From assembly GCA_003725745.1 (NCBI GenBank), contig RHDP01000001.1, positions 923,001 to 987,000 of the forward strand: DNA of 64,000 bases. Reading direction: 5' to 3'. The notes beneath the pieces were generated by a model. That model ran no database searches. It was not told where the DNA came from and saw only the letters and a program-made list of their open reading frames with translations. This document shows, one piece after another, positions 1 to 9,132 of the stretch (positions are counted from its first letter, which is position 1; every line of letters begins with the position of its first letter). This DNA comes from Streptomyces sp. I6. GTDB taxonomy: Bacteria; Actinomycetota; Actinomycetes; Streptomycetales; Streptomycetaceae. A program made the translations under genes and the position numbers.

Positions 1-1054
1 CATCCCTGCCGGTGGCTCCCGGCGCTGCGGCGGCTCCCGTGGCTCTGCCCGCTGCGGCGGGCCTGCAGGACGTACTGGAGGCGGTATGGGTGCTGTCCGC
101 GCTGGCCCTCGCGACCCTGCTCGCCGCACGCGCCGCACACTGGCTGCGTCACCGCGACCAGGCGCGCGCCGACCTCCTCGACCCGGCGGTCGCCCCGTTC
201 CAGGGCTGCATGGCGATGGCGCTCCTCGCCGTCGGCATCGGCTCGCTCTCGGTCGGCGGCGGCGTCATCGGCGAGCAGGCGGCGGTCGTCACGGCGTGGG
301 CGCTGTTCGCCGCCGGCACCGCGGCCGGGCTCACGGCCGCGGTGGCGGTCCCGTACCTGCTCCTGACCCGGCGCCGGGTCACGGCGGGGGAGGCGTCCCC
401 GGTGTGGCTGCTGCCCGTGGTGGCCCCGATGGTGGCGGCGACGCTGGGCGCGCTCCTCGTGGACCGGGTGCCCGCCGGAGGGTGGCGCAGAACCGCGCTG
501 ACGGGCTGCTACGGGCTCTTCGTCCTGAGCCTGCTCGCCGTGCTCGTCGTGCTGCCGCTGGTCACGCTGAGGCTTCTCCGCGAAGGTCCTCCGCCGCTCG
601 CCCTGACGCCGGCCCTGTTCCTGGTGCTCGGCCCCCTGGGCCAGTCGACCACCGCCGTGCACCGGCTCGCCGACGCCGCCCCACGGCGGTCGGAGGGGCG
701 GACGCGGCGGCTCTCGGGACCTTCGCAACCGCCTACGGGACCGCCGCCCTCGGCCTCGCCCTGCTGTGGCTCGTCCCGGCCGCGGCCCTGGTGGTGCGGG
801 CGGCGCGCCGGGGCATGCGGTTCGCGATGACCTGGTGGGCGTTCACCTTCCCCGTCGGCACATGCGTCACGGGGGCGGCGGCGCTGTCCGCTCGCACCGG
901 TACGGCGGCTCCGGCGTGGGCGGCGGCCGGGCTCTACGCGTTCCTGGTCGCCGCGTGGGCCGCGGCCGGGACCCTCACCCTGCGCGGCCTCGCCGGCGGA
1001 GCGCTGCCCGCAGCGCCGCCGGAGCCGCCGCCAGCGACGGGCCGTACCAGGTGA
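1..1054 (+). CDS. TDT/SLAC1-family membrane transporter (5' partial, frameshifted)
   Basis: An integral membrane protein resembling the tellurite-resistance/dicarboxylate transporter (TehA/SLAC1) family, which exports C4-dicarboxylates or related anions. About 350 residues are visible. Successive hydrophobic segments (AVWVLSALALATLL, MAMALLAVGIGSL, WALFAAGTAAGL, VWLLPVVAPMVAATLGALL and others) are separated by short polar loops. The reading frame is open to the window edge and the usual N-terminal first helix is missing, so the gene probably starts upstream. The frame breaks at the CCCC run at 679-682. One added C joins it to the frame ending at 1054, which continues with further helices (ATAYGTAALGLALLWLVPAAALVV). 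The 3' end overlaps the convergent next gene by 80 bp. The family assignment is by overall pattern; the substrate is unknown. Confidence 0.75.
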   Translation, partial: IPAGGSRRCGGSRGSARCGGPAGRTGGGMGAVRAGPRDPARRTRRTLAASPRPGARRPPRPGGRPVPGLHGDGAPRRRHRLALGRRRRHRRAGGGRHGVGAVRRRHRGRAHGRGGGPVPAPDPAPGHGGGGVPGVAAARGGPDGGGDAGRAPRGPGARRRVAQNRADGLLRALRPEPARRARRAAAGHAEASPRRSSAARPDAGPVPGARPPGPVDHRRAPARRRRPTAVGGADAAALGTFATAYGTAALGLALLWLVPAAALVVRAARRGMRFAMTWWAFTFPVGTCVTGAAALSARTGTAAPAWAAAGLYAFLVAAWAAAGTLTLRGLAGGALPAAPPEPPPATGRTR

Positions 1055-1699
1055 GCATGCGCCCGTCGACGAGCGCGGCGGGGATCGCCGGGAACGCCTC
1101 CGGGCCGTCGTCCGCGGTGAAGCGGTAGGGCTCGTCGGGGAGCACCACGAGGTCCGCGCCCGCGGCGTTCAGCTCGTCGAGCGGGATACGGGGATAGCGG
1201 TCCGGGTGTGCGGCGTAGACGTTGTCGACGCCGAGCCGGGCCAGCAGATCGCCGGCGAAGGTGTCGCGGCCGAGGACCATCCAGGGCCGCCGCCAGACCG
1301 GCACCACCGCGCGGCGCGGCTCCGCGCACGGCTCGACGGCGCCCCACGCGGCCTCGGCGTCGTCGAGCCATCGGGGCGCGGCACCCCGCAGGCGGCCAGG
1401 ACCCGCTGCAGCTCGCCGAACGCCTGGGGCAGGGTCCGTACCTCGGTGACGAGCACCTCCAGCCCCGCGGTGCGCAGCGCGGCGAGATCCGGCTCCCGGT
1501 TCTCCTCCTCGTTGGCGACGACGAGATCGGGCCGCAGCGCGACCACCGCCGCCACGTCGGGGTTCTTGGTGCCGCCGATCCTGGCCGCTCGGAGGTCCGC
1601 GGGGTGGGTGCACCAGCGGGTGGCTCCGGCCAGCAGCCCGGGCGCGCTGGCCGCGATGGCCTCGGTGAGGGAGGGCACCAGCGAGACGACCCTCGTCAC
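975..1699 (-). CDS. BtuF/TroA-like helical-backbone metal or cobalamin binding protein (frameshifted)
   Basis: About 241 residues resembling the periplasmic-binding fold of BtuF-like cobalamin/iron-siderophore receptors. It opens with RVVSLVPSLTEA, the characteristic first strand and helix, followed by ALRPDLVVANEEENREPDL and a conserved C-terminal part (WMVLGRDTFAGDLLARLGVDNVY). There is no signal peptide or lipobox, so it may act in the cytoplasm or be a stand-alone binding protein; no permease or ATPase for it is nearby. The GTG start overlaps the stop of the upstream regulator as GTGA, suggesting translational coupling. The frame breaks at a GGGG run at 1373-1376 (plus strand), and one added base restores it. 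The ligand is not determinable from sequence. Confidence 0.7.
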
Positions 1700-2246
1700 G
1701 GCGTGACGGCCTCGATGTGGTCGGCGACGGCGACGACGAGGAGGCGGGTGCCGGGGCGGGTGGCGCGCCATCGGTGGAGCACACCGCCGGAGAGGAACAG
1801 CGTGTCGCCCTTCTCGAGCCGGTGGGCGCGTCCCTCGGCCTCGACCTCGGCCGCGCCGTCGGCCACGTACATCAGCTCGTCGTTGCGGTGCTGGTGCTCG
1901 CCGCCGGCGTCCTGCTCCCCGTGAACTCCACGGCGTGGAGCTGGTGGTGACCGCGCACCAGATGGCGCACGCCCGGCCGGGCGGCGAGGGCGGCGTCGTC
2001 CGCCCGGACCACGTCGACGACCCGGCAGGAGTCGGCGGCGGCGAGCAGTTCGGCGGCGGTGGTCTCCAGCGCGTCCGCGACACGGTGGAGCGAGCGCATG
2101 CTGGGCCGTGCCCGTTCGTTCTCGATCTGGCTGAGGAAGGGCACGGACAGGCCGCTGCGCCCCGCGACGGCGGCGAGCGTGAGATCCAGGGCCCGGCGCC
2201 TTCGGCGGACGGCGGAGCCGACACGGAGCGCTTCCTTGTCTCCCAT
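1696..2246 (-). CDS. XRE-family regulator with C-terminal cupin domain (frameshifted)
   Basis: About 183 residues. The N-terminal helix-turn-helix spans roughly residues 8-65 (LAAVAGRSGLSVPFLSQIE is the recognition region). The C-terminal cupin barrel includes GGEHQHRNDELMYVADG and KGDTLFLSGGVLHRW. This architecture is typical of small-molecule-sensing repressors of transport or catabolic genes. The ATG at 2246 has a GGAGGGAGG ribosome site upstream. The frame breaks at the CCCC run at 1917-1920 (plus strand), just where the HTH linker enters the cupin domain, and one added base restores continuity. It is transcribed just ahead of the BtuF-like gene, which it overlaps by 4 bp and may regulate; that role is inference. 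Confidence 0.82.
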
Positions 2247-2321
2247 GGCTGAGGTCCCTCCCTCCTCTCTGTACCTTACGCACGTTCCGGCCCGCGCAAC
2301 TCACCGTCGCCCCGTGACGGC

Positions 2322-2381
2322 GGTGAGGGCCCCGCCGCACAACGACGGGGCCCCGCCACGTTATGTGACGGGGCCCTCACC
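2322..2381 (-). terminator. Hairpin terminator after the glycine betaine ABC genes
   Basis: Perfect 13-bp inverted repeat (2322-2334 and 2369-2381, ggtgagggccccg and complement). The loop holds a further GC-rich repeat. It lies immediately downstream of the permease/binding-protein stop at 2393 and before the XRE gene start. Confidence 0.7.
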
Positions 2382-2392
2382 GTGTGGGGGAT

Positions 2393-4230
2393 TCAGCCGG
2401 TCCGGTGCGACTCTGAGACGTTCGGCGCCTTCCCGGAGACCGGCGTCCACCGGTCGGCGAGGCCGGGGTTCTCCTTCAGCCAGGCGCGGACGGCGTCCTG
2501 CTCCTTGCCCTTGCCCGTCTCCTGGATCTTCGCCTCCAGGCCGGTGAGCTGCTCCTCGGTCATCCTGAAGTCCTGGAGCCACCTGCCGACCCGGGGTTCT
2601 CCTCGGAGAAGCCCTTGCGGGCGAGGGTGTGGATGCCGTCGCCCTTGCCCCAGCTGCCCTTGGGGTCCTCGAGCTTCTTGAGGTCGTAGGTGCTGTAGGC
2701 CCAGTGCGGCGACCACAGCGTTGTGACGATGGGCTCCTTCTTGTCGTACGCCCGCTTCAGCTCGGCGAGCATGCCGGGGGTGGAGCCGTCGACGACGTCG
2801 TACTCGCCCTCCAGGCCGTACTCCTTGAGGACCTTGTCCTTGAGGATCCCCATCATTCCGGCGCTCGGTTCGATGCCGACGATGCGGCCCTTGAACTGGC
2901 CCGCCCTGCCCTTCAGGTCGTCCAGGGAGTCGACGCCCTCGACGTACGAGGGCACCGACAGCTCCAGGGAGGTCGGACCGTACCAGGAGCCCTTGTCCTC
3001 CAGCTTGTCGCGGTACTTGTCCCAGTACTGGGCGTGGGTGACCGGAAGCCAGGAGTCCGTCTGGAAGTCGATCTGCCCCCCGGCGAGACCGGTGTAGAGC
3101 GCGCCGGCCTCCAGCTGCCTGGTCTCGACCTCGAAGCCGCGGCGCTCCAGCAGCTCCTTCCAGAGGAAGGTGGAGGCGATGCCCTCGTCCCAGGGGATGT
3201 AGCCCACGGAGATCTTCTTGCCCCGGCCGACGTCGCCGGCGCCGCCGGCCCCGGCGGACGTGGCGCCGCCGAACACACCCATGCCGCCCGCGACCAGCGC
3301 GAGGACCACGGCACCGGCCACGGCGACGACGGGCTGAAGGCGGTGGTTCCAGATCCTCGGCCCGCCGGCCGCGGTCCCGGCCCGCGCCAGGGCCCGGCGC
3401 CCGAGCGGCGAGACCTGGCGGCCCAGCGCGCCCGTCATCCGGTCCAGGTACATGGCGAGGATGACGATGGAGACGCCCGCCTCGAAGCCCAGCCCGATGT
3501 CGACGTTGCCGATGGCGCGGTAGACGGCGCCGCCGAGCCCGCCGCCGCCGACCATGCCGGCGATGACCACCATGGACAGGCCGAGCATGATCACCTGGTT
3601 GACACCGGCCATGATCGTGGGCAGGGCGAGCGGCAGCTGCACGCGGACCAGCGTGTCGCGCGGTGTGGTGCCGAACGCCTCCGCGGCCTCCACCAGCTCC
3701 TTGTCGACCTGGCGGATGCCGAGTTCGGTCATCCGCACGCCAGGCGGCAGCGCGAAGACGATGGTGGCGATGATGCCGGGGACCACGCCGACGCCGAAGA
3801 AGATGATGCCGGGGATCAGGTAGACCATGGCGGGCATCGTCTGCATGAAGTCCAGGACCGGCCGGATCACGGCGCTGACGGCCTTGGACCGCGACGCCCA
3901 GATGCCCAGCGGCACCGCGATCAGCAGCGTGACGACGGTGGCGACGAGCACCAGCGACAGGGTCGACATGGCTTCGTCCCACAGCTCCACGGAGTCGATC
4001 ACCGCGAAGCCGGCGAAGGCCAGACCGCCCGCGAGCAGACCGCGCAACCACCACGCGGCGACGGCGAGGATGCCGGCGAAGAGCAGCGGCTCGGGTGCGG
4101 ACAGCACCGCGTCGATGCCGTCGTACATGCCGGTGACGGCCGAGCTGACGGCGTCGAACAGCCAGGAGAGGTGGGACTGGAGCCAGCCGACGCCGCCGTC
4201 GACCCAGTCGCCGAGGGGAAGCCTAGGCAC
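2393..4230 (-). CDS. Glycine betaine/proline ABC transporter, fused permease and substrate-binding protein (frameshifted)
   Basis: About 612 residues fusing a BinPDT_1 permease to an OpuAC-type binding domain, as in OpuABC-like osmoprotectant systems. The permease half has several membrane helices and the inner-membrane EAA loop (ELVEAAEAFGTTPRDTLVRVQLP). After a further helix (VVAVAGAVVLALVAGG) the binding domain begins at GKKISVGYIPWDEGIAST. It has the aromatic-rich choline/betaine pocket pattern (DSWLPVTHAQYWDKY, WSPHWAY). The GTG start overlaps the ATPase stop by 8 bp, so the two are one transcription unit. The frame breaks at the GGGG run at 2593-2596 (plus strand), and one added base links to the C-terminal segment ending at 2393. 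It imports compatible solutes across the cytoplasmic membrane. Confidence 0.9.
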
Positions 4231-5323
4231 TCGTACGCACCTCCTTCTGCGCCTTCTGCTCCGGAAGCCGGTGCGCCGGTGCGTCACAGGGCACCGGCTC
4301 GGCCCGCTCGTCGCCGACGAGGCCGACCAGCCGGGACTGCGGAACGACGCCGACCACCTCGCCGGAGGCGTCCTTGACGGCCACCGGATGCGGGACGCGG
4401 GCGCTGACCGCGCACACGTCCGACACGAGGGTGCCGGGGGTGACGGTCTCGCAGCCGCACCCGCCGGCGGCGGCACCGGACGCCTCGGTCATGACGGCTG
4501 ACGCCGTCAGCACCCGGGAGCGGTCCACGTCCTGGATGAACGACGCCACATAGTCGTCGGCGGGCCGGACCAGGATGTCCTCGGCGGTGCCGAGCTGGAC
4601 GATCCGCCCGTCGCGCATCACGGCGATGCGGTCGCCCAGGCGCATGGCCTCGTTGAGGTCGTGGGTGATGAAGACGATGGTCTTCTTCAGCCGCTTCTGG
4701 AGTTCGAGCAGCTGGTCCTGCATGTCGCGGCGGATGAGCGGGTCGAGGGCGCTGAAGGACTCGTCCATCAGCAGCAGGTCCGCGTCCGTGGCGAGGGCGC
4801 GCGCGAGGCCGACGCGCTGCTGCATGCCGCCGGACAGCTCGTCCGGCCAGGACCGCTCCCATCCGGCGAGACCGGCGAGCTCCAGCGCCTCGGTCGCGCG
4901 GCGCTCGCGCTCGGCGCGGGCGACGCCCTGGACCGCCAGGCCGTACGCGGCGTTCTCCAGCACGCTGCGGTGGGGGAACAGCGCGAAGTGCTGGAAGACC
5001 ATGCTGATCCTGCTGGCGCGTACCTCGCGGAGCCCGCGGGCGCTCAGGGCGGTCAGGTCCCGGCCGTCGAAGAGGACGCGTCCGGCGGTCGGCTCCAGCA
5101 GTCCGTTGAGCATGCGCAGCAGCGTGGACTTCCCGGACCCGGACAGACCCATGACGACGAAGATCTGACCCGGCTCCACGGAGAACGAAGCGTCGATCAC
5201 CGCGGCCGTCGTTCCTTCGGCGCGGAGCTCGTCGCGGCCGGAGCCGCCCTCGAGCCTGCGCACCGCCTCGTCGGGTCGTCTGCCGAACACCTTGTACAGG
5301 TGCTCGGCCTGCAGCCTGGACAC
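4223..5323 (-). CDS. Glycine betaine ABC transporter ATP-binding protein with CBS domains
   Basis: 366 residues of the ProV/OpuAA class, powering the adjacent fused permease. The nucleotide-binding domain shows Walker A (GLSGSGKST), the signature LSGGMQQRVGLARAL and Walker B (DLLLMDESFSALDP), followed by the switch histidine (FITHDLNEA). The C-terminus (about 280-366) carries CBS-type sequence (HPVAVKDASGEVVGVV), the osmo-/ionic-strength-sensing module in this family. The GTG at 5323 is chosen because GAGG lies five bases upstream; another in-frame GTG is at 5329. The gene is intact in this sequence. Regulation by the CBS pair is known for relatives and inferred here. Confidence 0.92.
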   Translation of the reverse strand: MSRLQAEHLYKVFGRRPDEAVRRLEGGSGRDELRAEGTTAAVIDASFSVEPGQIFVVMGLSGSGKSTLLRMLNGLLEPTAGRVLFDGRDLTALSARGLREVRASRISMVFQHFALFPHRSVLENAAYGLAVQGVARAERERRATEALELAGLAGWERSWPDELSGGMQQRVGLARALATDADLLLMDESFSALDPLIRRDMQDQLLELQKRLKKTIVFITHDLNEAMRLGDRIAVMRDGRIVQLGTAEDILVRPADDYVASFIQDVDRSRVLTASAVMTEASGAAAGGCGCETVTPGTLVSDVCAVSARVPHPVAVKDASGEVVGVVPQSRLVGLVGDERAEPVPCDAPAHRLPEQKAQKEVRTSA

Positions 5324-5530
5324 ATACACCTCGCGCGTCGAACCGGGAAACGGCCCGCCTCCCCGCCGGCGGGCCGTGGAGCGGGCGGTCTCTTCCCGCC
5401 TCCCCGCGTTGTCACCGGTCGAAGGCGCGGCGGGGTCCGCTCCGGCGCCGCGCCTGCCCCGGTCTTCGCGAGGGCAAACGCAAAAGTGAGCCACTTCACG
5501 GGCCGCCGGGCCGGTCCTGGACGGCCCGGG

Positions 5531-5602
5531 CGACCCGGCGACCCGGCGACCCGGCGACCCGGCGACCCGGCGACCCGGCGACCCGGCGACCCGGCGACCC
5601 GG
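5531..5602. repeat. Tandem repeat, 9 x 8 bp (cgacccgg)
   Basis: Nine perfect head-to-tail copies of cgacccgg. Being perfect and short, it is likely to vary in copy number between strains and to be error-prone in assembly. It is directly followed by a 31-bp direct repeat. Confidence 0.95.
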
Positions 5603-5662
5603 CCGGAGCCTCACAGGACCCGGTCGCGGACGGCCGGAGCCTCACAGGACCCGGTCGCGGAC
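5601..5662. repeat. Perfect 31-bp direct repeat, two copies
   Basis: Copies at 5601-5631 and 5632-5662 are identical and abut each other. Each contains gcctcacaggacccggtcg. It is non-coding and probably arose by slippage. Confidence 0.95.
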
Positions 5663-5827
5663 GGCCGTGGCACACTCCGGGCGCACCGCACCGCACCCCG
5701 GGCACAGGGCCCCGCGCAACGGCCCCCGCGTGACAGGGCCCCAGGGCGCGGTGCGCCCGGCGCCGGGGCGCGGTGCGGTGCGCCCGGCCCGGGGCGCTGT
5801 CGGCGGCGTGCGGCATGATGGCGGACT

Positions 5828-6761
5828 GTGACGCGACGCCTGATGCTCCTCGACACTGCTTCCCTGTACTTCCGCGCCTACTACGGGGTGCCGGACTCCG
5901 TGCGCGCCCCGACGGCACGCCCGTCAACGCCGTCCGCGGACTCCTCGAGTTCATCACCCGGCTGGTCCAGGACCACCGCCCGGACGAGCTGGTGGCCTGC
6001 ATGGACGCGGACTGGCGGCCGCACTGGCGGGTCGAGCTGATCCCCTCGTACAAGGCCCACCGGGTGGCGGCGGAGACCGTGGCGGGGCCGGACGAGGAGG
6101 AGGTCCCGGACACCCTGTCCCCGCAGGTCCCCGTCATCGAGGACGTGCTGGACGCCTTCGGCATCGCGCGGGCCGGCGTCGCGGGGTACGAGGCGGACGA
6201 CGTGATCGGCACGCTCACGGCGCGGGCGGCCGGCCCGGTCGACATCGTCACCGGCGACCGCGACCTGTACCAGCTCGTGGACGACGCGCGCGGGATCCGC
6301 GTGCTCTACCCGCTGAAGGGCGTCGGCATGATGCAGGCGACCGACGAGGCGGTGCTCCGCGAGAAGTACGGTGTGGACGGCCCGGGTTACGCCGACCTGG
6401 CCCTGCTGCGCGGCGACCCGAGCGACGGTCTGCCGGGGTTCCGGGCATCGGCGAGAAGACGGCGGCGAAGCTGCTGGCCGCCCACGGGGACCTGGCCGGG
6501 ATCATGGCCGCGGTGGACGACCCGGCGTCCGGGCTGACACCGGCCCAGCGCAGGCGGCTGGACGAGGCACGGCCCTATCTGGCGGTCGCCCCGAAGGTCG
6601 TCCGGGTCGCGGACGACGTGCCCCTGCCCGGCTTCGACCCGGCGCTGCCGAGGGAACCCCGCGACCCGTCCGGGCTCGACGAGCTCGCCGCGCGCTGGGG
6701 TCTGGGCAGGGCGGTGGGCCGGCTGCGCACCGAGCTGGCGGGCGCGAACCCGTCGCACTGA
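5828..6761 (+). CDS. 5'-3' exonuclease (PolI N-domain / FEN superfamily), two frameshifts
   Basis: About 311 residues of the stand-alone 5'-nuclease family related to the N-terminal domain of DNA polymerase I. It acts on RNA/DNA flaps in repair and replication. Metal-binding acidic residues appear in LMLLDTASLYFRAYYG, VACMDADWRPHWR, GYEADDVIGTL and VTGDRDLYQLVDD. A helix-hairpin-helix (GLPGVPGIGEKTAAKLLA after repair) follows. Two breaks, at CCCC 5907-5910 and GGGG 6435-6438, are each fixed by one added base, and the repaired protein reads through to ANPSH at the stop. The GTG at 5828 begins directly at the conserved first strand. Confidence 0.88.
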
Positions 6762-6764
6762 GTG

Positions 6765-6783
6765 TTAGCTTAGGCAAGCCTAA
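6765..6783 (+). promoter_or_regulatory. Iron box (DtxR/IdeR/DmdR-type operator)
   Basis: ttagcttaggcaagcctaa lies 25 bp before the siderophore-interacting protein start and 3 bp after the exonuclease stop. It contains the interrupted palindrome gcttaggc-aa-gcctaagc and matches the actinobacterial iron-box pattern. It predicts repression of the downstream gene by iron-loaded DmdR/IdeR. Confidence 0.88.
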
Positions 6784-6807
6784 GCATCTACGTCAGGGGA
6801 GACCGCC

Positions 6808-7643
6808 GTGGCAGAGACAGCCGCCCGCAGGGCACCGCAGGTCCATGAGGCGCGGGTGCTGCGCACGGAACGGATCACCCCGCACATGGTCCGTCTCGTG
6901 CTCGGCGGCGGGGGACTCGCCTCGTTCGCCCTGGAGGGCTTCACCGACCACTATGTGAAGGTCGTCTTCCCGGTGCCGGGTGCGGCCTACCCCGAGCCGT
7001 TCGACATGGCCCGGATCCGCGAGGAGTTGCCGCGCGACCGGTGGCCGAGCACCCGCACGTACACCGTCCGCTCCTGGGACGCCGTCCACCGGGAGCTCGT
7101 CATCGACTTCGTGGTCCACGGCGACGAGGGTCTCGCCGGGCCGTGGGCGGCGCGGGTGCGGCCCGGCGAGACCGTGCGGCTGCTGGGCCCCGGCGGTGGG
7201 TACGCACCGGACCCGGCGGCGGACTGGCACCTGCTGGCGGGCGACGAGAGCGCGCTCCCGGCCATCGCCGCCTCGCTGGAGCAGATGCCGCGGGGTGCGC
7301 GGGTCCATGCCTTCGTCGAGATCGCCGGCCCGAGGAGGAGCAGAAGATCGCCACCCCGGACGGGGTCACCGTCAGCTGGCTGCACCGGGGCGCCCGTCCC
7401 GTCGGCGAGGCGCTGATCGCCGCGGTGCGCGCACTGGACTTCCCCGCGGGCGATGTGCACGCCTTCGTGCACGGCGAGGCGGGGGCGGTGCGCGAACTGC
7501 GCCGCCACCTCCGGCTGGAGCGAGGCGTCCCGCGGGAGCGGCTGTCCGTGTCGGGCTACTGGCGGCTCGGCAAGTCCGACGAGGCCTGGCGGGCCGTCAA
7601 GCGCGACTGGAACGCGGAAGTGGAGCGCGAGCAGGAGGCGTAG
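6808..7643 (+). CDS. Siderophore-interacting protein (FAD-dependent ferric-siderophore reductase), frameshifted
   Basis: About 278 residues of the SIP/ViuB family, cytoplasmic flavin reductases that release iron from imported ferric siderophores. The FAD-binding barrel holds RTYTVRSWD (the R-x-Y-T/S FAD motif), FVVHGDEGLAGPWA and PGETVRLLGPGGGY. The C-terminal NAD(P)H-like domain has LLAGDESALPAI, FVHGEAGAVRELRRHL and the family C-terminus SGYWRLGKSDEAWR. The frame breaks at CCC 7329-7331, and adding one C gives AGPEEEQKIA. The iron box immediately upstream supports iron-repressed expression. No siderophore biosynthesis or uptake genes are adjacent. Confidence 0.92.
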
Positions 7644-8323
7644 CGTCCGGGCGGGCCGGACGACGAAGCCCGCCCGGCCCGCGCCGGGGGCGTGGGAGGC
7701 GCCGCAGAGGTGCCGCCCGCGCCGGGGCGGACGCGCACCGGCAGCGCGAGCGGTGCCCGGGCTCACCGGCTCGGGAGCCGGACTCGGGACTCCGTCTCGA
7801 AACCGTGAGGAGATCTTGCCTCGAGGCCCTGCCCCGAGGCCCTGTCCAGAGACCTTGACTCGAGGCCGACTCGGCAGACCGACGCGGGACCCGGACTCGG
7901 GAGGTGCGCACCCTGGTGCATCCGCCGTCCTCGCCGGGGCCGCTGCGGCCGCCGGGCGCACGGCCGCCTCATGAGCCTCCCCGGGCAGACCTCAGCCACC
8001 CCGTGAACCCGAGCCCGGGCACGCCTCAGCGGCCTCCCCCGCAGCTCTGCGGCCGTCCCCGCCTCCGGCACCATCCGCGCCCATGTCACCATCGGTTCCC
8101 CGACCCGGCCGCGGGGTCGTTTCCGCTGCTCACCTCTCCGGTCCCGGGGCCGGTCCGGCCCGCTTGAGCGGTGGAGGGCACGGGCGGAACACGGGCTCGC
8201 AAAAAGTTCGGCGCCACGGCAGTCAAGACCCGTCTCCGCTCCGTATAGGGGAGGTGACACCCGCGGCGACGCAGGTCCGGGGAAGAGGGACCGGCCGGAA
8301 CGGGCCGCGGCGAGGGGAGAGCG
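7644..8323. other. Non-coding region before sigK
   Basis: 680 bp without a recognisable gene. Around 7760-7910 are degenerate direct repeats based on gaggccctg and ggactcggg. The promoter for the sigma-factor operon should lie in the last 150 bp, but no unambiguous ECF-type -35/-10 was identified. Confidence 0.5.
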
Positions 8324-8908
8324 GTGAAGGAAGCGATACACATCACAGGGGCACCATCGACGGGGCCGGGGCTCGACGAACTCCTCGTCCGGGTCGCGCG
8401 CGGCGATCAGCAGGCCTTCTCGCGTGTGTACGACGCGGTCTGCGGACCCGTACTCGGCGTGGTGCGCGGGGTGTTGCGCGATCCGGCGCAGTCCGAGGAG
8501 GTCGCCCAGGAGGTCCTGGTCGAGCTGTGGCGGACCGCCGCGCGCTATCAGCCGTCGCGTGGCTCCGCCCTCACCTGGACCCTGACCCTCGCCCACCGCC
8601 GCGCCGTCGACCGCGTACGCTCCGCCCAGGCCGCCGTCGAACGCGAGCGGAAGGCCGCCCGGCTCGGCGGCACACCGGCGTTCGACGACGTCGTCGAACA
8701 GGTCGAGGCCCGGCTGGAACGGGAGCAGGTGCGGCGCTGTCTGCGCACACTGACCGAGCTCCAGCGCCAGTCGGTGACCCTGGCCTACTACCGCGGCCTC
8801 GCCTACCGGGAGGTCGCCGAACTGCTCGCGGTGCCGCTGGGCACCGTGAAGACACGGATGCGCGACGGGCTGATCCGCCTGCGCGACTGCCTGGGGGTGA
8901 ACGCATGA
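8324..8908 (+). CDS. sigK: ECF RNA polymerase sigma factor, SigK type
   Basis: 194 residues with both ECF domains. Region 2 covers roughly residues 25-90 (FSRVYDAVCGPVLG, DPAQSEEVAQEVLVELWR, GSALTWTLTLAHRRAVDRVR). Region 4 covers about 135-185 (LTELQRQSVTLAYYRGLAYREVAELL, with HTH LGTVKTRMRDGLIRLRD). The GTG start has GGGGAGAG just upstream. The RskA-type anti-sigma factor lies downstream with one small ORF between. In related systems SigK is held inactive at the membrane by RskA and released by regulated proteolysis. The targets here are not known. Confidence 0.9.
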   Translation: MKEAIHITGAPSTGPGLDELLVRVARGDQQAFSRVYDAVCGPVLGVVRGVLRDPAQSEEVAQEVLVELWRTAARYQPSRGSALTWTLTLAHRRAVDRVRSAQAAVERERKAARLGGTPAFDDVVEQVEARLEREQVRRCLRTLTELQRQSVTLAYYRGLAYREVAELLAVPLGTVKTRMRDGLIRLRDCLGVNA

Positions 8909-9132
8909 AGTCGGGGAAGGAGCACCGCTCGGTGGAGAACGCCCGCCGGAGGCCGGTCGACCGGCCCCGGCGGGGGCGTGCTCCTGCAACGGACCGGACG
9001 GCCTGGGCCCGGCACGGCCGCCCCGGATCGGCCCGGCCGTCGACCGGCGCGCGCCACCGGCCGTGCGCCCTCCGGGGCCGGGAGGCCGCGGCCCTGCCCG
9101 CGACGGCTGCGGAAGGGACGGTCCTCCGATGA
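8905..9132 (+). CDS. Small 75-residue ORF between sigK and rskA
   Basis: An unrecognised, Arg/Ala/Pro-rich basic ORF whose ATG overlaps the sigK stop (ATGA at 8905-8908). Its TGA overlaps the rskA ATG (ATGA at 9129-9132). It has no hydrophobic segment and no domain I can name. GGGGGTGA precedes the start. The double overlap is what translational coupling would look like. However, the composition resembles non-coding GC-rich DNA, and a missing base here would remove the ORF. It may be no more than an extended spacer. Confidence 0.35.
   Translation: MKSGKEHRSVENARRRPVDRPRRGRAPATDRTAWARHGRPGSARPSTGARHRPCALRGREAAALPATAAEGTVLR

Larger units (their letters stand above)
5324..5827. other. Divergent intergenic region with repeats
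   Basis: About 500 bp between the betaine ATPase and the exonuclease gene. It holds the two repeat blocks listed separately. It must contain the promoters for both divergent genes, but no clear -35/-10 pair was recognised. No credible coding sequence was seen. Confidence 0.5.

Noticed and set aside
5531-5662. CRISPR array
   Set aside because: The units are only 8 bp or 31 bp and directly abutting, with no spacers and no cas genes.
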